From Actinobacteria bacterium HGW-Actinobacteria-5 (GTDB lineage: Bacteria; Actinomycetota; Actinomycetes; Propionibacteriales; Propionibacteriaceae): a DNA stretch of 36,659 nucleotides. The stretch is from the NCBI GenBank assembly GCA_002843035.1, contig PHEV01000016.1, forward strand, positions 1 through 36,659, given 5' to 3'. Shown one piece after another: positions 29,301-36,659 of the stretch. Position numbers and translations under genes: made by a program. Numbering within the stretch: position 1 is the first letter of the stretch; every line of letters begins with the position of its first letter. The notes under the pieces were generated by a model. That model worked only from the letters and a program-made list of their open reading frames with translations, did not search any database and was not told the DNA's origin.

Positions 29301-30752
29301 CTAGCCCGCTCGATCACTGAACGCGGTCGGCGGCACGAAGAGCAGGGCGATCGCGGCAGCCAGCGCGGTGAGTCCGCACACCGTCCAGACGGTGACGTAG
29401 CCGCTGAACGAGCCTGCCGTACCGGCGACCGAGCCGTCGGCGTGGGTGGCCAGCGCGATTCCGAACACGGCGGACGCGACCGCGCCGCCGACAGTCTTGA
29501 CCGAGTTCGTCAGTCCGGTAGCGACCCCGGTCTGGCCGTGCGGCGCCGCTGACGCCGCAGCCGCCGGCAGTGCGGCGACCAGCGCGCCGGAGCCGAGCCC
29601 TGCGATCACCATGTTGGTGACGGTCTGGCCGAAGGTGGCGTGGAACGGCAGGAACAGCAGGTATCCCGCCGCCACCAATCCGCTAGCGCCGACCAGCGCC
29701 CAGCGCGGTGTCACGAACCGGGTCGCCACCGGCAGCAGCAGGGCGCCGACGGCGAGCATCAGCACGTACACCCCGATCAGGACCGAGGTGAGTCCGCTGC
29801 TCGCGCCGAGGCCGTAGCCGTAGGTGGCCGGGTCGGTACGCGCGAAGGTCGACAACGGCGCCTGTGCCCCGAGCACGCTCACGCCGAACAGGCCGGCGGT
29901 GAGGAACACCGGCCACAGCGACGAGTCGGCGAACATCCGGACATCAACCACGGGATCGGCCTGGCGCAGCTCCCACCGGACGAACGGGTAGAACACCGCG
30001 AGTCCGGCAACCAGGACTGCCCACGCGAGCGGGCTGGCGGGGCCGTTCACCCGGAGCAGGAACAGCCCGCCGGTGAAGGCGAGCAGGGCGATCGCCACGA
30101 GCACCAGCCCGACTGTGTCGAAGCGGCCGCCGTGCAGTTCGGGCGACTCCTTCACCCCGAAGAGGATCACGAAGAAGCAGGCCGCCACCGCGACGGCGGG
30201 GATCCAGAGGATGTAGGGAAGCGGGACCACGCCGATCAGCTGGCCGGCGGACAGCGCGGCGAGGATCACACCGATCTCCAGCGCACCGACCAGCAGCCCG
30301 GCGGCGCGCCGGGTGAGGGCGGACGGATGCCCGGTGGAGCGGGCGCGGGAGAAGATCAAGGCCGTCTCCAGCGGGAGCCACACCACGTAGAAGCCCTGCA
30401 TCGACCAGGCGACCAGGAACAGCCAGAAGTTGCCGGTCAGCGGCATCGCGGCGCTGGCCACAGCAGTCAGCGCTGTCGAGACCAGCAGCATGCGGCGGTG
30501 CCCGATCATGTCGCCGAGCTTCGCGAACGCGGGGATGACGATCGCGGCCACCATCGCCTGGCCGCCCTCGAGCCAGTTCACGTCCGCGTCCGGGACGCCG
30601 AAGTGCCGGGCGATGTCGGTGAGCAGCGGGGTGTAGAACCCCTGGATCACACCGCTGGTGAGCTCGACGAAGACCAGGAAGCCGACCACCGCGCCCAGCG
30701 TGCCGAAGCGCACCTTGGCGGGGTCGGTCGCGCTCCCCTGCGAAGTCGTCAT
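29301..30752 (-). CDS. MFS transporter, 14-helix DHA2-like
   Basis: A 483-residue integral membrane protein with about 14 hydrophobic helices and MFS features: acidic/aromatic residue in the first loop (DADVNWLEGGQAM), the loop 2-3 motif GDMIGHRRML, and motif-C-like GALEIGVILAALSAGQ. Length and helix count fit the drug:H+ antiporter DHA2 group. Its ATG overlaps the stop of the M20 peptidase gene (ATGA), so the pair is one operon. Substrate unknown; export of a peptide or amino-acid derivative would suit the partner but is speculative. Convergent with the kinase-like gene, leaving only nine bases. Confidence 0.88.
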   Translation of the reverse strand: MTTSQGSATDPAKVRFGTLGAVVGFLVFVELTSGVIQGFYTPLLTDIARHFGVPDADVNWLEGGQAMVAAIVIPAFAKLGDMIGHRRMLLVSTALTAVASAAMPLTGNFWLFLVAWSMQGFYVVWLPLETALIFSRARSTGHPSALTRRAAGLLVGALEIGVILAALSAGQLIGVVPLPYILWIPAVAVAACFFVILFGVKESPELHGGRFDTVGLVLVAIALLAFTGGLFLLRVNGPASPLAWAVLVAGLAVFYPFVRWELRQADPVVDVRMFADSSLWPVFLTAGLFGVSVLGAQAPLSTFARTDPATYGYGLGASSGLTSVLIGVYVLMLAVGALLLPVATRFVTPRWALVGASGLVAAGYLLFLPFHATFGQTVTNMVIAGLGSGALVAALPAAAASAAPHGQTGVATGLTNSVKTVGGAVASAVFGIALATHADGSVAGTAGSFSGYVTVWTVCGLTALAAAIALLFVPPTAFSDRAG

Positions 30753-32116
30753 GCCGGCAGCCCCTTCAGCAGGGCCCGGTAGCAGCGCTCGCCGCGGACC
30801 AGGCTGTCGATGGCGACGCGCTCGTCGCGTCCGTGGATTCCGGCGCGTTCGGCGTCGGGGATGTAGAGCGGGGCGAACCGGTAGACGGCAGGCGCGAACC
30901 GGTGCCAGTGGCGCCCGTCCGTCGCTGCCGTGGTGAGGTACGGAATGGTGGCGACGCCCGGGTACCCGGCGTCCACACTGGCGGCGATCAGGGCGAACTG
31001 GGTGTTGTCCGACGGCGACTCCGGGGTCGGCTCGTCGCCTTCGACGATGCGGACCGACACCTTGGGATAGGCGATCACCCGCCGCAGCCGCGCTACGACC
31101 CCGGTCGTGGTCTCACCGACGTTCACCCGGATGTTCAGCATCGCGGACGCGCTCGAGGGCAACACGTTGGAACTGCTGCCACCGGCGAGCATGGTGGGTG
31201 CAAGGGTGGTCCGGACGAGGGCCGCCCCGTCCGCTCCCCCGGCGGCGGCGAGCAGGCGGGCGGCCAGCCAGGGCGTGGACGCGGCGAGCCGCCACGCCTT
31301 CGCGTAGGTCGGTTCGGCGTGCTCGGCGAGGGCGGCGAGCAGGCTCACCACGGTGCGGGGCATGTGGATGTCGAACGGGTTGCGGTTCAGCCGGGCGACC
31401 GCGCGGGCGACGCGTCCGACCGCGGTGAGTCCGGTGGGCGCAGAGGCGTGTCCGCCCGTCCCCTCGGCTGACAGCTCGACCGACATCACCCCCTTCTCCG
31501 CGAGCCCGACCATCGCGAACGCGCCGCTGACGCCGGGGAACGGGATCTCGGTGACCGCGCCGCCCTCGTCGAGCACCAGCCACGGCTGCACCCCGCGCTG
31601 CTTCAGGGTCTGGGCGATCAGTCTCGCCGTGGTGCCGTGCAGTTCCTCGTCGGGGCCGAGGCACAGCAGCACCGTCCGCGGCGGCGACCAGCCCTCGGCG
31701 AGCAGGTTTTCCACCGCATCGAGCAGCGCGCACAGGGCGCCCTTGTCGTCGAGGGCGCCGCGTCCCCAGACCTGGCCGTCGACGATCCTCCCCTCGAAGG
31801 GCGGCACACTCCACTCGGACTCCTGCCCGGCGACGGGGACGACGTCGTAGTGCGCCATCAGCACGACGGGGTCGGCCCCGGACCCGCCGGTCCAGGTGTA
31901 GACGAGCCCCGAGCCCCCGATCCGCTCGCGGGTGAGGTGCTCGTGGACGAGCGGGTACTGCTCGGCGAGCAGGTCGATCAATTCCTCGAACGGGCCGTCC
32001 CCGGTCTCGGCACGCTCCGCGGAGACCGTCGGGACGCGGATCAGGGCGGCCAGCCGTTCCTCGATCCCCGGACGGGCGGGCGCGACATCGGTCGGCGCGG
32101 CGAACGCGGCGTGCAT
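30749..32116 (-). CDS. M20 family metallopeptidase
   Basis: The 455-residue enzyme belongs to the M20/M25/M40 zinc hydrolases (dipeptidases, carboxypeptidases, deacylases). Ligands are visible: His89 and the catalytic Asp91 in MAHYDVVP, Asp123-Asp124 in GRGALDDKG, Glu157-Glu158 in LGPDEELHG. The lid dimerisation domain lies at about 200-320, and a C-terminal WHRFAPAVYRFAPL contains the last His. No signal peptide, so it is cytoplasmic. Translationally coupled to the MFS transporter. Confidence 0.92.
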   Translation of the reverse strand: MHAAFAAPTDVAPARPGIEERLAALIRVPTVSAERAETGDGPFEELIDLLAEQYPLVHEHLTRERIGGSGLVYTWTGGSGADPVVLMAHYDVVPVAGQESEWSVPPFEGRIVDGQVWGRGALDDKGALCALLDAVENLLAEGWSPPRTVLLCLGPDEELHGTTARLIAQTLKQRGVQPWLVLDEGGAVTEIPFPGVSGAFAMVGLAEKGVMSVELSAEGTGGHASAPTGLTAVGRVARAVARLNRNPFDIHMPRTVVSLLAALAEHAEPTYAKAWRLAASTPWLAARLLAAAGGADGAALVRTTLAPTMLAGGSSSNVLPSSASAMLNIRVNVGETTTGVVARLRRVIAYPKVSVRIVEGDEPTPESPSDNTQFALIAASVDAGYPGVATIPYLTTAATDGRHWHRFAPAVYRFAPLYIPDAERAGIHGRDERVAIDSLVRGERCYRALLKGLPA

Positions 32117-32189
32117 GACCGGAGCCTATTCCCCGCTCGGTGACAATCTCAGGTCAGGGACCCGCCTTGAGCGGGCGTAGGGTCGAAAC

Positions 32190-32912
32190 GTGGTCAGTGA
32201 ACTGAGCCGGATCATCTCCGGGAGTCGCAGGATCGTCTTCTTCGGCGGCGCGGGCGTTTCCACCGAGAGCGGGATCCCGGATTTCCGCTCGGGGGATGGA
32301 CTGTACAACCGCAGCACCGGCACCCGGTACGCGCCGGAGCAGGTGCTCAGCCACAGCTTCTTCGTGCGGCACACCGCCGAGTTCTACGACTACTACCGCG
32401 ACCACCTGCTGTATCCGGCCGCGTTGCCGAACCCGGCCCACCTCGCGCTCGCCCGGCTGGAGCAGGAGGGCCGGCTGACCGCCGTGGTGACGCAGAACAT
32501 CGACGGCCTGCACCAGGCGGCCGGATCGCGCACCGTCCTGGAGCTGCACGGCAGCGTGCACCGGAACAATTGCGTGCGCTGTGGCCGCGGCTACGGACTG
32601 GACGCGATCCTCGGCTCGAACGGCGTGCCCACCTGCGAGTGCGGCGGGGTGATCAAGCCCGACGTCGTGCTCTACGAGGAGGCGCTCGACCCGGCGGTCA
32701 TGGACGCCGCCGTCCAGCACCTCTCCCGCGCCGACACGCTGATCGTCGGCGGCACGTCCCTCGTGGTCTACCCGGCGGCGGGCCTCGTCCATGCCTTCGG
32801 CGGTGACCAACTGGTGCTGATCAACAAGGAGGCCACCGGCTACGACCACCTGGCCACCCTCGTCATCCACGAGCCGATCGGCGAGACCCTCGGCGCCGCC
32901 GTCCCTGCGTGA
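32190..32912 (+). CDS. Sir2-family NAD-dependent protein deacylase
   Basis: The 240-residue sirtuin removes acyl groups from lysine with NAD. Motifs: GGAGVSTESGIPDFRS (residues 19-34), TQNIDGLH, catalytic His in LELHGSV, a zinc ribbon CVRCG ... PTCECGG, and KPDVVLYEE, then GGTSLVVYPA. Tyr and Arg that mark desuccinylases are not obvious, though the HxF region (SFFVRHTAEFYDYYR) is class M-like. GTG at 32190. Divergent from the M20 gene and followed by a REP cluster. Confidence 0.93.
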   Translation: MVSELSRIISGSRRIVFFGGAGVSTESGIPDFRSGDGLYNRSTGTRYAPEQVLSHSFFVRHTAEFYDYYRDHLLYPAALPNPAHLALARLEQEGRLTAVVTQNIDGLHQAAGSRTVLELHGSVHRNNCVRCGRGYGLDAILGSNGVPTCECGGVIKPDVVLYEEALDPAVMDAAVQHLSRADTLIVGGTSLVVYPAAGLVHAFGGDQLVLINKEATGYDHLATLVIHEPIGETLGAAVPA

Positions 32913-32970
32913 CCTGGCCACGAGGGATGACCCTCCGTCCCGCCCGACGAGGGGCCCTCTCTCTCCGCCC

Positions 32971-33004
32971 TGGCCGATAAGGGGACGGTTCTCCTTTTCG
33001 GCCA
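32971..33004 (+). repeat. REP-like palindrome A1
   Basis: TGGCCGATAAGG ... CCTTTTCGGCCA, a 12-bp stem with one mismatch around a loop that carries ggacggttct. First of four related elements between the sirtuin and DUF389 genes. Confidence 0.8.
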
Positions 33005-33029
33005 ACCGCCGGAGGCCCTGGCCGACACG

Positions 33030-33063
33030 TGGCCGATAAGGGGACGGTTCTCCTTATCGGCCA
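33030..33063 (+). repeat. REP-like palindrome A2
   Basis: TGGCCGATAAGG pairs perfectly with CCTTATCGGCCA; same orientation and core (GGGGACGGTTC) as A1, differing from it in one base of 34. Confidence 0.85.
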
Positions 33064-33073
33064 GCCGCCAGAG

Positions 33074-33108
33074 GTGGACGGAAACGGAACCGTCCCCTTT
33101 TCGTCCAC
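33074..33108 (-). repeat. REP-like palindrome B1
   Basis: GTGGACG ... CGTCCAC stem with core GAACCGTCCCC, the reverse complement of the A-type core GGGGACGGTTC. Different arm sequence, opposite orientation. Confidence 0.8.
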
Positions 33109-33117
33109 CCACCCGAC

Positions 33118-33152
33118 GTGGACGGAAACGGAACCGTCCCCTTTTCGTTCAG
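33118..33152 (-). repeat. REP-like palindrome B2, reaching into the DUF389 gene
   Basis: Copies B1 through its first 31 bases, then the right arm ends GTTCAG instead of GTCCAC. The altered bases tca at 33149-33151 form the stop codon of the DUF389 gene. Confidence 0.75.
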
Positions 33153-34129
33153 CCGCGGCCGAGCATGTCCTTGCGGCGGCGCAGCCACATGTCGCGCTGC
33201 CACGGGTTCACCGGTAGCCGGCTGAGCAGCTTCTGTTGCACGGCCAGCGTGATCCAGCCGGCGATCACCATGGCCGAGAGGTTGACGCCGAGCTGGGCAG
33301 CGCTGCCGAGGATCTCGTCCGGGAGCCAGAACGCCAGGCCGAGCGCAAGGTTGCCCGCCGCCGGCACGGTGGTCACCGAGATGAACACCCCGGACAGCCC
33401 GCCCATCCGCCCCGACGTGAGCGAGAGGACGCCGGCGATCGCGGCCATCACCGCGACCGCGACGGACCAGCCGTCCGGCTGGTAGATGAACCGGGTGCCC
33501 GGCCGCGACCCGGCCAGGACCGCGGGATCCACGAGGCCAGCGAAGCGCAGGTAGAGACCCAGCGCGGTGGTCACACCGATGGCCACCACGAATCCGACCA
33601 GGAGCGTGCGCAGGGCGAGGCCGAACAACGCCCGTCGGCGTAACACGAGTGCCAGCCCCAGCGCGGCGATCGGGCCGAACTCGGGCCCGAGCACCATCGC
33701 ACCGATCACCAGCACCTGCGAGTCGAGCACGATGGCGCTGGCCGCGATCAGCGTGGCCAGCAGCATGAAGATCAGGTAGGTGCCGTTCAGCTCGGAATCC
33801 GCGTACGCACGCGCGCCGACCTCGGGCCAGACCACGGCGTCCGCGCCACTGCCGGGCGCGGCGACCTCCGCGTCCAGCCCCGCCTTCGACAGCCAGGTGG
33901 TCACCCCTTCGATGTGCATGCTGCCCTGCTGGGCCACACCGATCGCGCGCAGCCGGGTGATCACGGCGTTCGCGTGCTCGCGGGCGATGTCAGCGAAGAC
34001 CAGGTCGCCACGCGGCTCGATGGACGCGCCGCGCACGACGGCGAGGCTGCTCACCGTCGGCTCGGTGGACAAGACGATCACGACGTCCTCGGTGAGGTCC
34101 GAGGGAACAGCGAGCCTCAGCTGGAGCAT
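33149..34129 (-). CDS. DUF389 family membrane protein
   Basis: The 326-residue product has an N-terminal ACT-like cytoplasmic domain (about 1-90: LRLAVPSDLTEDVVIVLS, HANAVITRLRAIGV) and a membrane part with about six helices, including the family signature IAASAIVLDSQVLVIGAMVLGPEFGP (positions about 127-152) and LSGVFISVTTVPAAGNLALG. DUF389 proteins are of unknown function, suggested to be transporters. The ATG at 34129 is chosen for the compact start MLQLRLAVP; longer forms overlap the divergent ligD. The stop codon is supplied by a REP-like element. Confidence 0.85.
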   Translation of the reverse strand: MLQLRLAVPSDLTEDVVIVLSTEPTVSSLAVVRGASIEPRGDLVFADIAREHANAVITRLRAIGVAQQGSMHIEGVTTWLSKAGLDAEVAAPGSGADAVVWPEVGARAYADSELNGTYLIFMLLATLIAASAIVLDSQVLVIGAMVLGPEFGPIAALGLALVLRRRALFGLALRTLLVGFVVAIGVTTALGLYLRFAGLVDPAVLAGSRPGTRFIYQPDGWSVAVAVMAAIAGVLSLTSGRMGGLSGVFISVTTVPAAGNLALGLAFWLPDEILGSAAQLGVNLSAMVIAGWITLAVQQKLLSRLPVNPWQRDMWLRRRKDMLGRG

Positions 34130-34257
34130 GCTCAATGGTCGCGGTACCGGATTCGCCTGTCGATAGCCGCACCGTCGACCGCCGGCCTTCGCGCGCACCC
34201 ACGAACCCTGGACCGGAGGGCTGGCCCTCTGCGGTGCGCTCCGGCAGGATGGCCGCC

Positions 34258-36657
34258 ATGGCAGCCGTGGGCGGCCAGCAGGTGACCATGGACGGGCACA
34301 CGCTGGTCCTGACCAACCTCGACAAGGTGCTCTACCCTGCCACCGGCACCACGAAGGGCGAGGTGATCGCCTACTACGCCGAGATCGGCGCCGTTCTCCT
34401 GCCGCACCTTCGCCAGCGTCCGATCACCCGCAAACGGTGGCCGAACGGCGTTGGCGAGGATGGCCACCACCCCGGGGTGTTCTTCGCCAAGAACCTGCCC
34501 AAGGGGACGCCGGAGTGGGTTCGGCGCTACACCATCGAGCACTCGGAGGGCAGCAACGACTACCCGGTCGCCGACGATGTGGCGACCCTGGTGTGGATGG
34601 CGCAACTGGCCGCGCTGGAGCTGCATGTGCCGCAGTGGCGGTTCGCCGGGGACGGCACTCCCCTGCCGCCCGACCGGCTCGTCCTCGACCTCGACCCCGG
34701 CGAGGGCGTGAGCCTTGCCCAGTGCGCAGAGGTCGCGGGCTGGGTGCGCGAGGTGCTGGACGGCGCCGGGCTGACCGCCTACCCGGTGACCAGCGGCAGC
34801 AAGGGGATCCACCTCTACGCCCACCTGGACGGATCCCTCACCACCGGGGACGCCTCCAGCCTCGCCCGCGAGCTCGCCGAGGCACTGCAGGCCGCGCATC
34901 CCGACCGGGTGACCGCCGTGATGCGCCGTGCTGACCGGGCCGGAAAGGTCTTCATCGACTGGAGCCAGAACAACGGCAGCAAGACCACGATCGCCCCTTA
35001 CTCGCTGCGCGGACGCGCCCGTCCGTGGGTGGCGGCACCGCGTACCTGGGACGAACTGTCCGACCCCGCCCTGCGGCACCTCGAGCTCGACGAGGTTCTC
35101 GTACGCCTCGCCGCGTCGGGCGACCTGCTCGCCGGGCTGTTGTCGCCGGAAGAGGTCTCGGCGACCCCGTCCGACCGGCTTGCCACCTACCGCGGCATGC
35201 GCGACCCGGCGAAGACCCCTGAGCCGGTGCCCGCGGGCGTCCCGGCCGCCTCCGACGGACGCTCGTTCGTGATCCAGGAGCACCATGCGCGGCGCCTCCA
35301 CTACGACGTCCGGCTCGAGCATGACGGTGTGCTGGTGAGCTGGGCGGTGCCGAAGGGCCCACCCACGGACCCGAGGCAGAACCACCTCGCGGTGCCGACC
35401 GAGGACCATCCGCTGGAGTACGGCTCGTTCGAGGGAACGATCCCGAGGGGCGAGTACGGCGGTGGCACCGTGCGAATCTGGGACGCCGGCAGCTACGAGC
35501 TGGAGAAGTGGCGCGACGGAGAAGTGATCGCCACCCTGCACGGGCGCCCCGACGGGGGCCTGGGCGGACAACCAGCGAAGTTCGCCCTCATCCGCACCGG
35601 CAAGGACTGGCTGATGCACCGGATGGGGAGCTCGGCGAGCCCTGCGGACCGTGTGGCCGAGCCGGTTCGGTCCACCACGTCGACACCCTCGGCCAGCGCG
35701 GTGATCGAACCCATGCTGGCCACGCTGGCCACTCCGGCGATGCTGGGCGAGGAGGACGACTGGGCGTTCGAGATGAAGTGGGACGGCGTGCGGATCATCG
35801 TCGAGCTCGACCACGGCACGGTGCGCCTGCTGAGTCGCCGTGGCCGCGACGAGACCGCCCGGTACCCCGACCTGATCGGCGACCTCTCCGGCCTGCCGGC
35901 AGAGCAAGCCGTCCTGGACGGCGAGATCGTCGTTCTCGATTCCGGCGGCGCCCCGAACTTCGGGCTGCTGCAGCCCCGGATCAACCTCACCCGCCCCGGC
36001 GACGTCGCGAAGGCGGCCCAGGCCGCGCCGGCGCAGCTGATGCTGTTCGACCTGCTCAGCCTCAACGGCGAGTCGCTGCTGACCCAGCCCTACGAGACGC
36101 GCCGTGAACTGCTGGAGCGCCTCGGCCCGCAGGACAGCGGCTCCCGCGTCCACGTGCCGGCGGGCTTCGACGGCGATCTGGCGGCGGCGCTGGACGCGAG
36201 CCTCGCCTTCCGGCTGGAGGGCGTCGTCGCCAAGCGCAGGGGGTCGATCTACGAGCCCGGGCGCCGCGCACCGACCTGGCTGAAGATCAAGCACCGCAAG
36301 GCCCAGGCCGTGGTGATCGGAGGGTGGCGTCCGGGCAAGGGCAACCGTCAGGGCACGGTGGGCGCGTTGCTGCTGGGCATCCCGGACGAGGGCGGGCTCG
36401 CCTACGTCGGCCGGGTGGGTTCCGGGTTCACCGACGCGGGGCTCGCCGAGGCCCAGCGTCTGCTCGACCCGCTCGCGTCCGCCACGAACCCGTTGCGCGA
36501 CGTCCCTCGCGACGACGCGAAGGACGCGCACTGGGTGCAGCCGAGGCTGGTGGGCGAGGTGTACTACACCGAGCTCACCGGCCCGGGACGCCTGCGTTCC
36601 CCGGTGTGGCGGGGCTGGCGTCCCGACCTCGATCCGGCGGACGTCGGCTGGGAGTAG
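34258..36657 (+). CDS. ligD: LigD: polymerase-phosphoesterase-ligase for end joining
   Basis: Multifunctional enzyme of bacterial non-homologous end joining. Domain order is Pol-PE-Lig, the mycobacterial arrangement: polymerase/primase at about 10-275 (LTNLDKVLYPATG, LVLDLDPGEG with catalytic Asp pair, TSGSKGIHLYA, FIDWSQNN), 3'-phosphoesterase from about 335-460 (FVIQEHHARRLHYDVRLE, PLEYGSFEGTIPRGEYGGG), ATP-dependent ligase to the end with AMP-accepting Lys507 in FEMKWDGVR, then DGEIVVLD and EGVVAKR, and the OB-fold ending. The 799-residue count uses ATG 34258 (AGGA eight bases upstream); ATG 34249, GTG 34234 or ATG 34135 are in-frame alternatives. The stop is two bases from the window edge. 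Ku is not in the window. Confidence 0.95.
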   Translation: MAAVGGQQVTMDGHTLVLTNLDKVLYPATGTTKGEVIAYYAEIGAVLLPHLRQRPITRKRWPNGVGEDGHHPGVFFAKNLPKGTPEWVRRYTIEHSEGSNDYPVADDVATLVWMAQLAALELHVPQWRFAGDGTPLPPDRLVLDLDPGEGVSLAQCAEVAGWVREVLDGAGLTAYPVTSGSKGIHLYAHLDGSLTTGDASSLARELAEALQAAHPDRVTAVMRRADRAGKVFIDWSQNNGSKTTIAPYSLRGRARPWVAAPRTWDELSDPALRHLELDEVLVRLAASGDLLAGLLSPEEVSATPSDRLATYRGMRDPAKTPEPVPAGVPAASDGRSFVIQEHHARRLHYDVRLEHDGVLVSWAVPKGPPTDPRQNHLAVPTEDHPLEYGSFEGTIPRGEYGGGTVRIWDAGSYELEKWRDGEVIATLHGRPDGGLGGQPAKFALIRTGKDWLMHRMGSSASPADRVAEPVRSTTSTPSASAVIEPMLATLATPAMLGEEDDWAFEMKWDGVRIIVELDHGTVRLLSRRGRDETARYPDLIGDLSGLPAEQAVLDGEIVVLDSGGAPNFGLLQPRINLTRPGDVAKAAQAAPAQLMLFDLLSLNGESLLTQPYETRRELLERLGPQDSGSRVHVPAGFDGDLAAALDASLAFRLEGVVAKRRGSIYEPGRRAPTWLKIKHRKAQAVVIGGWRPGKGNRQGTVGALLLGIPDEGGLAYVGRVGSGFTDAGLAEAQRLLDPLASATNPLRDVPRDDAKDAHWVQPRLVGEVYYTELTGPGRLRSPVWRGWRPDLDPADVGWE

Positions 36658-36659
36658 CT

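Noticed and set aside
32971-33152. CRISPR-like array
   Set aside because: The four units are palindromic, of two types and in opposite orientations, with spacers of irregular length; no cas genes are near.
34132-36531. Long minus-strand frame opposite ligD
   Set aside because: Antisense shadow with His/Arg/Val-rich low-information sequence; all LigD motifs are on the plus strand.

Overview
The window is high-GC bacterial DNA with actinobacterial hallmarks: FasR-type PucR regulator, fabD-fabH-acpP-fabF, DUF3145, aceE next to DUF3052, many GTG starts, and ATGA/GTGA start-stop overlaps. Family-level placement is not possible from sequence alone; the gene content would fit Propionibacteriales or a related order.

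Region 1 (1-8270) is the integrase-proximal end of a temperate phage or phage-like element inserted at the 3' end of a tRNA-Val gene (8271-8344, minus). A leftward early operon (about 5841 down to 1, running off the left edge) encodes an XRE-type regulator, an antirepressor, an AlpA/excisionase-type HTH protein, a short sliding-clamp-like protein, a chain of tiny proteins linked by 4-bp overlaps, a RecE-like nuclease (PD-(D/E)XK), a probable annealing recombinase, and a DUF7666-like repeat protein. Rightward lysogeny genes are a small repressor-like protein, a membrane-anchored protein and a tyrosine integrase. Between the two arms lies a compact switch with three 17-bp palindromic operators (consensus GTCACCnnnnnGGTGAC).

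Region 2 (8271-15650) is chromosomal: tRNA-Val, a tyrosine-phosphatase-like protein whose reading frame appears to continue upstream into a lipoprotein signal, DUF3052, the pyruvate dehydrogenase E1 subunit aceE, a PHP-domain hydrolase, and a secreted protein with tandem carboxypeptidase-regulatory-like domains.

Region 3 (15659-21791) is the type II fatty acid synthesis cluster: fasR-like regulator, a YjdI-like Fe-S protein and a YjdJ-like acetyltransferase (unusual guests), then fabD, fabH, acpP, fabF, closed by a strong terminator and the convergent DUF3145 gene. A perfect 17-bp palindrome lies in front of fabD and is a candidate FasR operator.

Region 4 (21919-36657) holds a YggS-type PLP protein, a leftward moxR-DUF58-VWA-VWA operon, a divergent membrane protein whose N-terminus resembles a decayed protein-kinase N-lobe, a HAD phosphatase, a cytidylate-kinase-like protein, an MFS transporter coupled to an M20 peptidase, a sirtuin, four palindromic REP-like elements, a DUF389 membrane protein and a complete three-domain LigD (polymerase, phosphoesterase, ligase).
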